Source: Stagnimonas aquatica (GTDB taxonomy: Bacteria > Pseudomonadota > Gammaproteobacteria > Nevskiales > Nevskiaceae). From it: a stretch of DNA of 64,000 nt. The stretch is taken from positions 62,001 to 126,000 of the forward strand of contig NZ_RJVO01000001.1 in assembly GCF_003730135.1 (NCBI RefSeq), given 5' to 3'. Under the pieces are notes generated by a model. The model was not told where the DNA came from, made no database searches, and saw only the letters and a list, made by a program, of their open reading frames with translations. How positions within the stretch are numbered: the stretch's first letter is position 1; each line of letters starts with the position of its first letter. A program made the position numbers and the translations under genes. Positions 9,133 to 18,647 of the stretch are shown piece by piece.

Positions 9133-10382
9133 CAGAACGGCCCCGGCGGCGCCATGCCGCTGCTCTTGCCGCCGGCGGCGGCAGCGCCTCCGCTGACCCC
9201 GGTGACCAGCTGATCGCCCTCGGCAAGGGTGCCCTCGCGCAGCGGCGTGATCTGCGAGACCGCACCGTCGGTGACGCCCACCCGCACCGGCACGGGGACC
9301 GGGTCGCTGCCGTCCGCCGGCTTCTTCCAGACCCGCTTGATGGTCGGATCACGCTGGCGCTCGCTGCCGTTGCCATTGCCGCCAGCGGCCGGACCGCCGC
9401 CGCTGCCGGCCTTCTCGCGGGCAGCCTTGGCGGCATCCAGCCAGGCCTGCGGCGGCTTGAAGCGCAGCGCCGCATTGGCCACCTTCAACACGTCCTTGGC
9501 TTCGGCGGTGCGGAAGCTGACGTTGGCGGTCATGCCCGGCTTCAGCTCCAGCTCCGGGTTTTCGACATCGACCACCGCGTCGTAGGTGACCACGTTCTGT
9601 ACCGTGGTCGGCGACACCCGCACCTGCGACACCCGGCCCTGGAACTTGCGGGCCGGATAGGCATCGACGCTGAATTCCGCCGCCATGCCCTCCTTGAGCT
9701 GGCCGACATCGGATTCGGCGACGCTGGTGTGCACCTGCATCTTCTTCAGATCCTGCGCGATGGTGAACAGCACCGGCGCCTGCAAGGACGCGGCGACGGT
9801 CTGGCCGACATCGACGCTGCGGGTCACCACCATGCCGTCGGTGGGCGAGCGGATCACCGTGTAGTCGAGATTGACCTGGGCCTCGGAATAGGCGGCGCGC
9901 GCCTGCGCCAGCGCGCCCTGCTGCGCGGCGACCTCGGCCTGCGCCTGTTCGACGGCGGTGGCCAGGCTGTCGATCTCCGCCTGCGAGACATAGCCCTGCG
10001 GCAGCAGCTCGCGCGCCCGCCGCAACTGCCGCTCGGCGTCGGCCAGCGTCGCCTTGCTCTTGGCGACATTGCCGGTGGCGGCGGCGACATTGGCCTCGGT
10101 ACGCCGCACCGCCGCCTGCAACTGCTGCGGGTCGATGCGCGCCACCACCTGCCCCTTCTTGACGATGCTGTTGTAGTCGGCCTCCAGGCTGGCGATGCGG
10201 CCGGATACCTGCGAACCCACCTGCACCGTCACCAGCGCCTGCAGGGTGCCGCCGGCGGTCACCGCAGCGGCTACGTCGCCGCGCTCCACGACCACCGCGC
10301 TGATTTGCGTCTTGTCGGAAGCCTCCTGACCACAGCCGGCGAGGCCCAGCAGAATCAGCAGCGAAAGCAAGGGATGGCGCAT
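9132..10382 (-). CDS. MacA-type periplasmic adaptor lipoprotein
   Basis: A 416-residue membrane-fusion protein and the first gene of the macA-B operon. The N-terminal lipobox is LGLAGC (Cys about residue 17), so it is probably a lipoprotein rather than a TM-anchored MacA. A lipoyl/barrel-sandwich part begins near VTVQVGSQVSGRIAS; a long Ala/Gln/Glu-rich coiled coil spans about residues 75-150; beta-barrel and membrane-proximal domains follow. The last third has Gly/Ala-rich low-complexity linkers. It would link the ABC permease to an outer-membrane channel encoded elsewhere. The gene is divergent from a LysR regulator, with 103 bases between them. Confidence 0.92.
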
Positions 10383-10435
10383 GGTGGACCTGGGTCGAAA
10401 GCGGAAAGGAAGCGGGATCTATCAGCAGGATGCCA

Positions 10436-10466
10436 GACCCGGTGTTTGCGTCGCGTTTGGCGGGTC
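10436..10466. promoter_or_regulatory. Inverted repeat in the macA/lysR divergent gap
   Basis: GACCCG (10436-10441) and CGGGTC (10461-10466) with 19 bases between, in the 103-base intergenic region. This is a possible LysR-type binding region, but the arms are short and GC-rich, so chance is a real alternative. Confidence 0.2.
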
Positions 10467-10485
10467 GGCCGCATAGACTCGCCGG

Positions 10486-11397
10486 ATGCGCATCGAGTTT
10501 CGCCAACTACGCTCCTTTCTTGCGGTCGCGGAAGAAAAAAGCTTTCGCCGCGCCGCCGAGCGCATCTTCCTGACCCAGCCGGCGCTGTCGCAGCAGATCG
10601 CCGCCCTGGAACAGGCGCTGGAGGTGAAGCTGTTCGAGCGCGAGGCGCGCGGCGTGCGGCTGACCACCGCAGGCGAAGCCTTCCGCGAGGGCGCCAGCCG
10701 CACCCTGCGGGCGCTGGACGAAGCCAGCGTCGCCGCCCGTTCCGCCGCCGGCCTCGCCGACCGCAAGCTCACGCTGGGCTACACCGAATACCTCAATCTG
10801 CCGTTCGTGGCGCCGGCGATCCGCGCGTTGCTGGCGGAGTTTCCCAACCTGCGCTTCGAGCGGCTGGAACTGGCCTCGCCCCGCCAGGCCGAGGCCCTGC
10901 CCAGCCACGGCATCGACCTCGGCATCGGCTACCTGCGCGGCGAGCTGCCGGAGTCGCTGGACTTCACGCCCCTGGTCAGCGGCCGCTGGCTGATCGTGCT
11001 GCCGCCGGAGCATCCGCTGGCCCGGCAGGACAGCGTCTCGGTCGCCGCCCTGCGCGGCGAACGCATCGTGCTGTTCGCGCGCCTGATCAATCCGCAGTTG
11101 CACGACGCCGTGCTGGGCCTGATGCGCGCCCACGGCCTGGAGCCGAACCTGATCGAAACCACCCAGACCAGCGCCGGCCCCAAGCTGGTCCGCGAGGGCC
11201 TGGGGTTGTTCTGGGTGATGAGCTACGTGCTGGGCACGGTGCCCGAGGGGCTGGTGGCGCGCCCCCTCGCCCTGCCCGAGGACACCCAGATCACCATCGG
11301 CGCGCTCAGCCGCAAGGGCGAAACCTCGCTGCCGGCGCAGCGCCTGCTGGCCCTGCTGAAGGAGCAGGCCCGCACCGTCTACCCGGACCGTGGCTGA
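10486..11397 (+). CDS. LysR-family transcriptional regulator
   Basis: A 303-residue regulator. The N-terminal winged helix-turn-helix (about residues 1-60) reads FLAVAEEKSFRRAAER followed by QPALSQQIAALE, typical LysR. An effector-binding domain occupies about 90-295. The sequence resembles the BenM/CatM branch in layout, but the ligand cannot be told. It is divergent from the macA-type operon, and LysR proteins commonly control a divergently transcribed neighbour, so the ABC exporter is its likeliest target. It converges with the VIT1-type gene downstream, 21 bases apart. Confidence 0.93.
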   Translation: MRIEFRQLRSFLAVAEEKSFRRAAERIFLTQPALSQQIAALEQALEVKLFEREARGVRLTTAGEAFREGASRTLRALDEASVAARSAAGLADRKLTLGYTEYLNLPFVAPAIRALLAEFPNLRFERLELASPRQAEALPSHGIDLGIGYLRGELPESLDFTPLVSGRWLIVLPPEHPLARQDSVSVAALRGERIVLFARLINPQLHDAVLGLMRAHGLEPNLIETTQTSAGPKLVREGLGLFWVMSYVLGTVPEGLVARPLALPEDTQITIGALSRKGETSLPAQRLLALLKEQARTVYPDRG

Positions 11398-11418
11398 GGC
11401 GCGCCAGGCGGTCGCTAG

Positions 11419-12132
11419 CTAAACCGCAGTGCCGAACAGGCGGCCGATGCCGGCGGTGAGCGCCATCGCCAGCGCGCCCCAGAACGCCACCCGCAGCGCG
11501 CCGCGCACGACTGGCGCGCGGCCGGCGCGGGCGGCGACACCGCCCAGAACCAGCAGGGTCAGCAGCGCGCTCGCCGAGCTGACCAGTGCGAGCTGCGCCG
11601 CCGGCGCCAGCAGCACTGTCGCCAGGGGCACCAGGGCACCGACCACGAACGAGGCCGCCGAGGCCAGGGCCGCCTGCACCGGTCGCGCCCGCAGGGTTTC
11701 GGTGATGCCCAGCTCGTCGCGGGCATGGGCTTGCAGCGCATCGTTGGCCATCAACTGCTCGGCTACCTGCCGCGCCAGCGCCGGGCTCAGACCGCGCTGC
11801 ACATAGATGCCGGCGAGTTCCGCCAGCTCGCGCTCCGGCTGGGTCTCCAGCTCCGACTTCTCGCGTCGCAAGTCGGCACGCTCGGTATCGGCCTGCGACT
11901 GCACCGACACGTACTCGCCGGCCGCCATCGACATCGCTCCGGCGACCAGTCCGGCGACGCCGGTCAGCAGCACGTCGGCGGGCGCGCTGCCCGCCGCCGC
12001 CACGCCGACCACCAGGCTGGCCACCGAGATGGTGCCGTCGTTGGCGCCCAGCACCGCCGCGCGCAGCCAGCCGATACGTTCGGCGCGATGAAATTCCCGG
12101 TGTGTCGAGGGCACGAGCTTGATCTCCGGCAA
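11419..12132 (-). CDS. VIT1/CCC1 family metal transporter
   Basis: A 237-residue membrane protein. It opens with the family pattern EFHRAERIGWLRAAVLGANDG, then GLVAGAMSMAAGEYVSVQSQ, and has five hydrophobic segments: two before and three after an acidic/helical middle of about residues 80-145. VIT1/CCC1 proteins export Fe2+ or Mn2+ from the cytosol in exchange for protons. The middle region keeps the Glu-rich metal-binding character. The gene stands alone between convergent and co-directional neighbours, and I see no Fur box or riboswitch upstream. Confidence 0.93.
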   Translation of the reverse strand: MPEIKLVPSTHREFHRAERIGWLRAAVLGANDGTISVASLVVGVAAAGSAPADVLLTGVAGLVAGAMSMAAGEYVSVQSQADTERADLRREKSELETQPERELAELAGIYVQRGLSPALARQVAEQLMANDALQAHARDELGITETLRARPVQAALASAASFVVGALVPLATVLLAPAAQLALVSSASALLTLLVLGGVAARAGRAPVVRGALRVAFWGALAMALTAGIGRLFGTAV

Positions 12133-12228
12133 AGACTTCCAGGGGCTTGGGATTGCGTCGCAACTTAACCGCTGCGGCCGGGCGGCGCTAAATCCCGGCG
12201 AGCCATTCGTGCCTGCCGGATCAGAAAA

Positions 12229-13266
12229 TCAGAAGCCGCGCGCCAGCTCCCGCGTCAGCTCGGCGGCACCGATCTCGCGACAGCCGCTGAGGTTCTGCCC
12301 GGCCCAGAGCGGCGAGTAGTCGCCGCTGCCGGCCGCTTCGGCCTTCGCGCGCAGCGGCGCCACCGCCGTGCTGGCGAGCGGAAACGCCGGCGCCAGTTGG
12401 CTGAGCGGACCCAGCTCGCGCATCAGCCGATTGACGATGCCGCGCGCCGGCCGCCCGGAGTACAGATTGGTGAGCGCGGTGTGGCGCGCCGACGGCGCCC
12501 GCAGCGCAGCGCGATGCACCGCGCTGGTGGTCGCTTCGGGGCACAGCAGGTAGGCAGAGCCGATCTGCACGCCGGCGGCACCCAGGGCCATCGCGGCGGC
12601 GACGCCACGCGCATCGGCAATGCCGCCAGCGGCGATCACCGGCACCCGCAGCGCCGCGACCAGTGGCGGCAGCAGCGCGAAGGTTCCCGATTGCTCGCTC
12701 AAGTCCTCGGAGAGGAAATGGCCGCGATGACCGCCGGCCTCCAGCCCCTGGGCGATCACCGCATCGACGCCGCGCGCCTGTAGCCACAGCGCCTCCGCCA
12801 GCGTGGTCGCCGAAGCCAGCAGCCGCGCGCCGCTGGCCCGCACCCGCGCCAGCAGCTCTGGCTCCGGCAGGCCGAAGTGGAAACTCACCACCGTCGGCCG
12901 CAGCGCCTCCACCAGCGCGGCGGACTCCGCCGTGAACGGCGCCCGACCCGGGCCGGGCGCGATGCCGGCCGGGTCGATGCCGAACTCCGCGTAGTACGGC
13001 GCCAGCGCCGCGCGCCAGGCCGCCTCGCGCGCGGCATCCGGCGCGGGCGGCACATGGCAGAAGAAGTTGAGATTGAAGGCGGTCAGTCCGGCTGCGCGCA
13101 GGGCCGCCACCTCGCCGGCGATCTGCCCGGCACCGAGCATGGCGCAGGGCAAGGAGCCCAGACCGCCCGCCCGCGCCACGGCGATCGCGAGCGCGCTGCC
13201 CTGAACCCCGGCCATCGGCGCCTGGATCAGCGGCAGCTTGCTACCCAGCAGTTCTCCGAGACCCAT
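12229..13266 (-). CDS. Nitronate monooxygenase-like flavin oxidoreductase
   Basis: A 345-residue FMN-dependent TIM-barrel enzyme of the NPD/2-nitropropane dioxygenase family. Visible motifs are PLIQAPMAGVQ at the N-terminus, GLEAGGHRG (the active-site region with its His) and VIAAGGIADARG plus GAAGVQIGSAYL (phosphate binding of FMN). The start at 13266 is chosen because AGGAGG lies eight bases before it; a longer reading frame to 13299 has no such support. The family oxidises alkyl nitronates to carbonyl compounds, but many members have other or unknown substrates. It lies 76 bases after the RND adaptor gene and may be the last gene of that unit. Confidence 0.9.
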   Translation of the reverse strand: MGLGELLGSKLPLIQAPMAGVQGSALAIAVARAGGLGSLPCAMLGAGQIAGEVAALRAAGLTAFNLNFFCHVPPAPDAAREAAWRAALAPYYAEFGIDPAGIAPGPGRAPFTAESAALVEALRPTVVSFHFGLPEPELLARVRASGARLLASATTLAEALWLQARGVDAVIAQGLEAGGHRGHFLSEDLSEQSGTFALLPPLVAALRVPVIAAGGIADARGVAAAMALGAAGVQIGSAYLLCPEATTSAVHRAALRAPSARHTALTNLYSGRPARGIVNRLMRELGPLSQLAPAFPLASTAVAPLRAKAEAAGSGDYSPLWAGQNLSGCREIGAAELTRELARGF

Positions 13267-13342
13267 CGCCGCCCTCCTAGCCGTGCTGGCGCGGCGCATT
13301 CTGAGGCATTGCCGCCGTCACCAACTGGTCGGCGGCGGGTGC

Positions 13343-14482
13343 TCAGCTCTTCGCCGCCGGCTTCGCCGGCTCGACCTTGGCCGCCTGGGCAATCACAGTC
13401 TGGCCGTCGCGCAGGGTATCGGGCGGGTTGAGCACCACCCGCGCGCCGGCGGACAGGCCCTCCAGCACTTCCAGTTGCTTGCCGAGATCGCGGCCGAGCC
13501 GCACCGGCAGCAGCTTGAGCGTGCTGTCGGCCTGCACGCTGGCGACCTGATTGCCCTTGCCGTTGACGATCAGCGCGTTGGCCGGGATCAGCAGCGCCGG
13601 CTGCGCGTTGGGCAACTGCAGGCTGACATCGACCGAGGCGCCGGCCAGCAGGCGGCCGTCGTGGTTGTCGATCCGGATCTCGGTGGTGAGCGTGCGCGCG
13701 GCGTCGAGCACGCCGGCGCTGCGGCTGACGCTGCCACTGAACACCTGGCCCGGCAGCTCGCGCAGGCTGATCTGCGCCGGCAGGCCGACTGTCACCCCCG
13801 GCGCCGACGCCTGCGGCACCTGCACGCTGACCCGCAGTTGCCGGGTATCGGCCAGGCGGAACAGGCTCTCGCTGCCGCTCACCAGCATGCCAGGCTCGGC
13901 GTTGCGGGCGGTGATGCGGCCGGCGAAGGGGGCGGTGACGCGCTTGAAGCCGCTCAACTCGTTGAGCCGGGCCAGTTGCGCCTTGGCGCTGTTGACGCTG
14001 GCCTCGCCGGCGGCCAGCGCGGTGGCGCGCTGATCGGCTTCCAGCTTGGACACCGCGCCCTGGCGCACCAGCTCCTGGTAGCGCTGGTTGGTGCTCTTGG
14101 CCAAGGCCAGTTCGGCCTCGGCCTGGGCCAGTTGCGCGCGCGCGGCGATGCGGTCCTGGTCGAGGTCGGGGGTTTCGATTTCCGCCAGCAACTGGCCGGC
14201 CTGCACCGCATCGCCGAGATCGACCAGATAGCGCTTGAGATAGCCGGCGGCGCGGGCGTGGATGGCAGTGTCCTGCCAGGCGCGCAGCGTGCCCGGCAGA
14301 CTCAGGCCGTTCTCCGCCGGCGCGGCCTGCACTTCGACCACGCTCAGCGTCGGCACCGGCGCGGCGGCGGCCTCGGCCTTGGGCGCCTCGGCGTGCAGGC
14401 GCGGCGCCAGACCGATGGCGGCGAAGCCGGCGAGCGTCAGCGCGGTGGCACCGAGGTAGAGATAGGACTTTTTCTGGGACAT
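13343..14482 (-). CDS. RND efflux periplasmic adaptor
   Basis: A 379-residue membrane-fusion protein starting MSQKKSYLYLG at 14482, where a signal anchor follows (about residues 8-25). It contains the lipoyl half-motif GYLKRYLVDLGDAVQAGQLL, a helical hairpin rich in Ala/Gln/Glu, the second lipoyl half GRITARNAEPGMLV and a beta-barrel domain; it ends in a Pro/Ala/Lys tail. The frame extends to 14611 but that part overlaps the permease gene. It pairs with the permease encoded 19 bases upstream. The permease-then-adaptor order is less common than adaptor first. Confidence 0.93.
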   Translation of the reverse strand: MSQKKSYLYLGATALTLAGFAAIGLAPRLHAEAPKAEAAAAPVPTLSVVEVQAAPAENGLSLPGTLRAWQDTAIHARAAGYLKRYLVDLGDAVQAGQLLAEIETPDLDQDRIAARAQLAQAEAELALAKSTNQRYQELVRQGAVSKLEADQRATALAAGEASVNSAKAQLARLNELSGFKRVTAPFAGRITARNAEPGMLVSGSESLFRLADTRQLRVSVQVPQASAPGVTVGLPAQISLRELPGQVFSGSVSRSAGVLDAARTLTTEIRIDNHDGRLLAGASVDVSLQLPNAQPALLIPANALIVNGKGNQVASVQADSTLKLLPVRLGRDLGKQLEVLEGLSAGARVVLNPPDTLRDGQTVIAQAAKVEPAKPAAKS

Positions 14483-14501
14483 GCGGAGGCTCCGCGACAC
14501 G

Positions 14502-17500
14502 TCAATGGGAGGAAACCGCGAGCGCCGGGCCGGGCCGTACGCCCCGCCGCAGCGTCGCATAGACCACCGGCACGAACAGCAGGGTGCCGAAGGTGGCGAA
14601 TGAAAGACCACCGATCACCGCGCGACCCAGCGGCGCGTTCTGCTCGCCGCCCTCGCCCAGGCCCAGGGCCATCGGCAGCATGCCGATCAGCATGGCGCCG
14701 GCGGTCATCAGCACCGGCCGCAGGCGGGTGGCGCCGGCGTCCAGCGCGGCGGCGAAGCTGTCCAGACCCTCGGCCATGCGCTGGTTGGCGAAGGTGACCA
14801 GCAGGATGGAATTGGCGGTGGCCAGGCCGATGGTCATGATCGCGCCCATCAAGGCCGGCACGCTGAAATAGGTCTGGCTCAGCCACAGGCCCCAGACCAC
14901 GCCGCTGCCAGCCGCCGGCAGCGCGGTGAGGACGATGAAGGGATCGCGCCAGGACTGGAAGTTGACCACCATCAGCAGGTACACCAGCACTGCCGCGCCG
15001 AGCAGGCCGAAGCCGAGTCGCGAGAAGGCCTCGCGCATGGCGGTGACGCTGCCGCGCAGCTCGATGCGGTTGCCGGGTTGCAGCTCCTTGCGCGCGGCGT
15101 CGAGCACGCCATCGAGGTCGGCCGCCACCGCGCCGAGGTCGCGTCCGGCGACACTGACGAACAGATCGTAGCTGGGCTGCACGTTGTAGTGGCTGATCAC
15201 CGCCGGCGCCAAGCCGCGCTCGATGCTCGCAAGATTGCTCAGCAACTGCGGCTCGCCCTGCCCCACCGACACCGGCGTGTTGAGCAGGCCGGCGACCGAG
15301 TTCATCTCCCGCTCCGGCAACTGCACCGCGACGCGGTAGGGATTGCCGGTGACCGGGTCCATCCAGAAATTCGGCTGCACGGTGCCGGAGCCGGACAGGG
15401 TCACCAGCAGGTCGTTGGCGACATCGCGCTGGGTCACGCCCAGCTCCAGCGCGCGGGCACGGTCCACATCGAGCTTGAGGGTCGGCAGGTCGTTGCTCTG
15501 GTGCAGGGTGACATCGACCGCGCCGGGGATGGCGGCGATGCGCTCTTGGAGCTTCTGCGCCAGCGCGAAATTGTCGGCGCGCTTGAAGCCGATCACCTTC
15601 ACATTGATCTGCGCCGGCAGGCCGAAGTTGAGGATCTGGCTGACGATGTCGGCCGGCTGGAAGTAGAAATCGAGCTCGGGGAACTTGCTCGGTAGTTGTT
15701 CGCGCAGCACCTGCATCCACTCCGGTGCCGACTTGCTCCGCTCGTGGGCGAGCGCGATCAGCACCTCGCCGTCGTGCGGGCCGGTGGTCACCGAGTCGCC
15801 GAAGGCCATCGAGTACTTCACCGCCGGCTGGCCGATGTTGTCGACGATCAGGGCGACATCCGTGCCCAGCAGGCGGCGGATCTCGTCTTCCACCGCCGAG
15901 TAGATCTGCTCGGTGCGCTCGATGCGGGTGCCGGTGGGCGCACGCACATGCAGGCGGATCTGGCCGCCATCGACGGTGGGGAAGAACTCGCGGCCGACGA
16001 AGGGCGTCACCACCGCCGTCGCGGCGACCACCATCGCCATCGCCAGCAGCGCGGTGAGCCGGTGCGCCAGCGTCCATTCCAGCGCCAGGGCGTAGCGCGC
16101 GCGCATCGCCTCGAAGCCGGCATTGAAGCGATGGTGGACGTGGCCGAAGAAGCCGCGCGGCGCGGCGCCATGGGCATCGTGCGGCTCGCCGCGCAGCAGC
16201 CAGTTGGCGAGCGCCGGGGTGAGCGTGCGCGACAGCACATAGGAGCTCAGGATGGCGAACACCACCGCCAGCGCCAGCGGGATGAACAGGTAGCGCGCGA
16301 CGCCGCCGAGCAGGCCCACCGGGATGAACACGATGGTCAGCACCAGCGCCGAGACCAGGGCCGGGAAGGCGATTTCCGCCGAGCCGTCGAGGATGGACTC
16401 GGTGAGCCCCTTGCCCATGCCGCGATGACGGTGGATGTTCTCGATGGTGATGGTCGCTTCGTCGACCAGGATGCCGATCGCCAGTGCCAGACCGCCGAGG
16501 GTCATCAGGTTGAGCGTGTGGCCGAGCGCGGTGAGCAGGGCGATGGAGGCCAGCACCGACAGCGGGATCGAGATGGCGACGATCAGCGTCGAGCGCCAGC
16601 TACCCAGGAACAGCAGGATGAAGGTGGCGGTGAGCAGGGCGGCGATCAGGCCTTCCACCGCCACGCCGGCGATGGCGCCGCGCACGAACTGGCTCTGGTC
16701 GAAACGCAGCTCGATCTGCATGCCCGGTGGCGCGGCATCGCGGATGCTCGGCAGCAGGCCTTTCACGCCCTCGACGATGTCCAGGGTGGAGGCATTGCCG
16801 TTCTTGAGGATCTGCACCAGCACGCTGCGCTTGCCATCGACGCGCACGATGTTGATCTGCGGCTCCTGGCCGTCGTGGACGCTGGCGACATCGCGCAGAT
16901 AGACCATGCTCCCCGCCACCTCGCGCACCGGCAGATCGTTGAGCTGCTGGAGCACCGCCGGCGAGCTGTTGAGCTGCACCGCGTACTGGGTGTCTCCGAT
17001 CTTCGCCGAGCCGGCCGGCAGGGTGAGGTTCTGCAGGCTCACCGCCTCGGCGACATCGCGCGCCGACAGTCCTCGCGCGCGCAGTGCCGCCGGGTCGATG
17101 TCGACATTCACCAGGCGCGCCGCGCCGCCGTAGGGCGCCGGCATGGTCACGCCCTGAAGGGCGGCGATGGTCGGACGGATACGCGTATTGGCGTAGTCGA
17201 AGATCTGCGCCTCGCTCATGGTCTCGCTGGACAGCGCGAGCTGGATCAGCGGCACCGAGTCGGCGCGGTAGCGGACCAGGATCGGCGGGGTGACGCCGGT
17301 CGGCATGATGCGCTGGATGGTCTGGCTGATCGCGGTCGCCTGCGCCAGCGCCACCTCCGACTTCGCACCCGGATGGAAGTACACCCGGATCAGGCCGACG
17401 CCCTCGGTGGTCTGGCTCTCGATGTGCTCGATGTCGTTGACGTTGGCGCTGAGCGAGTTTTCCGAGTACTGGGTGATGCGCCGCTCGAAGTCGAAGGCGG

Positions 17501-17663
17501 CCAGGCCCGGATAGGTCCAGATCACCGAGATCACCGGAATCTCGATGTTGGGGAAGATGTCCTTCTGCACGCTGCGCGCCGCCAGCCCGCCGCCGAGCAG
17601 GATGACGATGGCCAGAACCGCGAAGGTGTACGGGCGCCGTAGCGCGAGCTGGATCAGCCACAT
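14502..17663 (-). CDS. RND superfamily efflux permease
   Basis: A 1053-residue proton-driven inner-membrane pump of the AcrB/HAE1 type, with twelve membrane segments and two large periplasmic loops. The first helix is followed by KDIFPNIEIPVISV, where the family usually reads FPxxxxPxVxV. The TM4 proton-relay region reads GILVDEATITIENI: the second acidic position of AcrB (Asp-Asp) is Glu here. Substrates could be organic solvents, dyes or other hydrophobic compounds; nothing in the sequence fixes them. It is the first gene of its unit, with a promoter-embedded palindrome upstream. No outer-membrane factor gene and no TetR gene are adjacent. Confidence 0.95.
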   Translation of the reverse strand: MWLIQLALRRPYTFAVLAIVILLGGGLAARSVQKDIFPNIEIPVISVIWTYPGLAAFDFERRITQYSENSLSANVNDIEHIESQTTEGVGLIRVYFHPGAKSEVALAQATAISQTIQRIMPTGVTPPILVRYRADSVPLIQLALSSETMSEAQIFDYANTRIRPTIAALQGVTMPAPYGGAARLVNVDIDPAALRARGLSARDVAEAVSLQNLTLPAGSAKIGDTQYAVQLNSSPAVLQQLNDLPVREVAGSMVYLRDVASVHDGQEPQINIVRVDGKRSVLVQILKNGNASTLDIVEGVKGLLPSIRDAAPPGMQIELRFDQSQFVRGAIAGVAVEGLIAALLTATFILLFLGSWRSTLIVAISIPLSVLASIALLTALGHTLNLMTLGGLALAIGILVDEATITIENIHRHRGMGKGLTESILDGSAEIAFPALVSALVLTIVFIPVGLLGGVARYLFIPLALAVVFAILSSYVLSRTLTPALANWLLRGEPHDAHGAAPRGFFGHVHHRFNAGFEAMRARYALALEWTLAHRLTALLAMAMVVAATAVVTPFVGREFFPTVDGGQIRLHVRAPTGTRIERTEQIYSAVEDEIRRLLGTDVALIVDNIGQPAVKYSMAFGDSVTTGPHDGEVLIALAHERSKSAPEWMQVLREQLPSKFPELDFYFQPADIVSQILNFGLPAQINVKVIGFKRADNFALAQKLQERIAAIPGAVDVTLHQSNDLPTLKLDVDRARALELGVTQRDVANDLLVTLSGSGTVQPNFWMDPVTGNPYRVAVQLPEREMNSVAGLLNTPVSVGQGEPQLLSNLASIERGLAPAVISHYNVQPSYDLFVSVAGRDLGAVAADLDGVLDAARKELQPGNRIELRGSVTAMREAFSRLGFGLLGAAVLVYLLMVVNFQSWRDPFIVLTALPAAGSGVVWGLWLSQTYFSVPALMGAIMTIGLATANSILLVTFANQRMAEGLDSFAAALDAGATRLRPVLMTAGAMLIGMLPMALGLGEGGEQNAPLGRAVIGGLSFATFGTLLFVPVVYATLRRGVRPGPALAVSSH

Positions 17664-17694
17664 GGGCGGGATTCGACCGGAAGAGAGCGTCGAT

Positions 17695-17724
17695 AAGATA
17701 GTTACCGGTCAGTAACAGTTCCAA
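17695..17724 (-). promoter_or_regulatory. RND operon promoter with operator in the spacer
   Basis: On the minus strand TTGGAA (17724-17719) and TATCTT (17700-17695) are 18 bases apart. The spacer holds the inverted repeat GTTAC-N6-GTAAC at 17701-17716. A palindrome between the -35 and -10 boxes is a classic site for a TetR-family repressor of an RND pump. The start codon is at 17663, 31 bases downstream of the -10 box. Confidence 0.55.
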
Positions 17725-17800
17725 TTAATTCCGGCGGGCGCCCGATCAGGCCGGCTTATCACTGCCTATAAGCGTCGGCGGCCGCCCATCGAGCCAGCCT

Positions 17801-17847
17801 TGCTATAGTCGGGCCACATTCCGTGTCTCCCGACCGTCGTCGGGAGA
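17801..17847 (+). promoter_or_regulatory. otsB operon extended -10 promoter and leader hairpin
   Basis: TGCTATAGT at 17801-17809 is an extended -10 element, and the C before TATAGT fits a sigma-S-type promoter; I see no good -35 box. The leader contains TCTCCCGAC (17826-17834), loop CGTC, GTCGGGAGA (17839-17847). RpoS control would suit a trehalose operon but is inference. Confidence 0.45.
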
Positions 17848-17921
17848 TGGCCATTCACCGTGTCGCCACTTCCCGCGCCTGTTGCACCCGGCGCCCGGCG
17901 GCCCCCAATAAAACCGGAGTG

Positions 17922-18647
17922 ATGACGGACCTCATCCGCCTTCGCGCAGAAGAAGTAGCCCTGTTCCTCGATTTCGACGGCACCCTGGTCGCGCTCGCCG
18001 ACCACCCGGACGCGATACAGCCGCCCGCGCAGTTGCACAGCCTGTTGCCGGCGCTCCAGAAGCGGCTGAACAAGGCGCTGGCCGTGGTTTCCGGGCGCCC
18101 CTTGCAGCAGTTGGAGCGGCATCTGCCGCCGGGCCTGGCGCTGGCCGGCATCCACGGCGGCGAGTGGCGCTGGCCCGGCCAGGCGCCGCAGCGAATGCCG
18201 ACCGCCAGCCTGGACCCGGCGCGACGCAGCCTGGCCGACTGGCAAGCCCCGCCCGGCGTCTGGATCGAGGACAAGGACCTGGCCCTCGCGGTGCACTACC
18301 GCGCCCGCCCCGGGTCGGCGGCTCTCTGCGAGCAGCGCGCGGCGGCGGCGGCGGCGCTGGCAGACGCGCGCCTGCTGGCCGGCAAGCAGGTGTTCGAGAT
18401 CAAGCCACGCGGCATCGACAAGGGCACAGCGCTGCGGCGCTTCATGGCGGCGGCGCCCTTCGCCGGACGCCTACCAGTCTTCGTTGGCGACGATGTCACC
18501 GACGAAGACGGCTTCGCGGCGGCCCAGGCGCTGGGCGGCATCGGCATCAAGGTCGGGGTCGGCGACAGCCGGGCGCGGCATCGCTTTCACGACACCCAGG
18601 AGGTTTTCCAATGGCTCAACAGCCTCTTACTCCACCCCCCGACCTGA
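17922..18647 (+). CDS. otsB: Trehalose-6-phosphate phosphatase OtsB
   Basis: A 241-residue HAD-superfamily phosphatase that removes phosphate from trehalose 6-phosphate. The nucleophile motif is FLDFDGTL, with Asp17 and Asp19. Lys in RGIDKGTAL and the acidic motif VGDDVTDEDGF near the C-terminus complete the HAD active site. The start at 17922 gives a normal OtsB length and has CGGAG upstream; the frame opens at 17823 but the extra 33 residues are Arg-rich and unlike the family. The gene begins a four-gene unit with GH15, otsA and glucokinase, and overlaps the GH15 gene by 37 bases. Confidence 0.95.
   Translation: MTDLIRLRAEEVALFLDFDGTLVALADHPDAIQPPAQLHSLLPALQKRLNKALAVVSGRPLQQLERHLPPGLALAGIHGGEWRWPGQAPQRMPTASLDPARRSLADWQAPPGVWIEDKDLALAVHYRARPGSAALCEQRAAAAAALADARLLAGKQVFEIKPRGIDKGTALRRFMAAAPFAGRLPVFVGDDVTDEDGFAAAQALGGIGIKVGVGDSRARHRFHDTQEVFQWLNSLLLHPPT

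Noticed and set aside
15696-17642. A 648-codon open frame on the + strand opposite the RND permease
   Set aside because: It is an antisense shadow of a certain gene, with Arg/His/Gln-rich low-complexity sequence.
18164-18610. N-terminal extension of the GH15 frame
   Set aside because: The 149 extra codons lie inside otsB in another frame and are Arg/Gly-rich; the GH15 domain begins just after the ATG at 18611.
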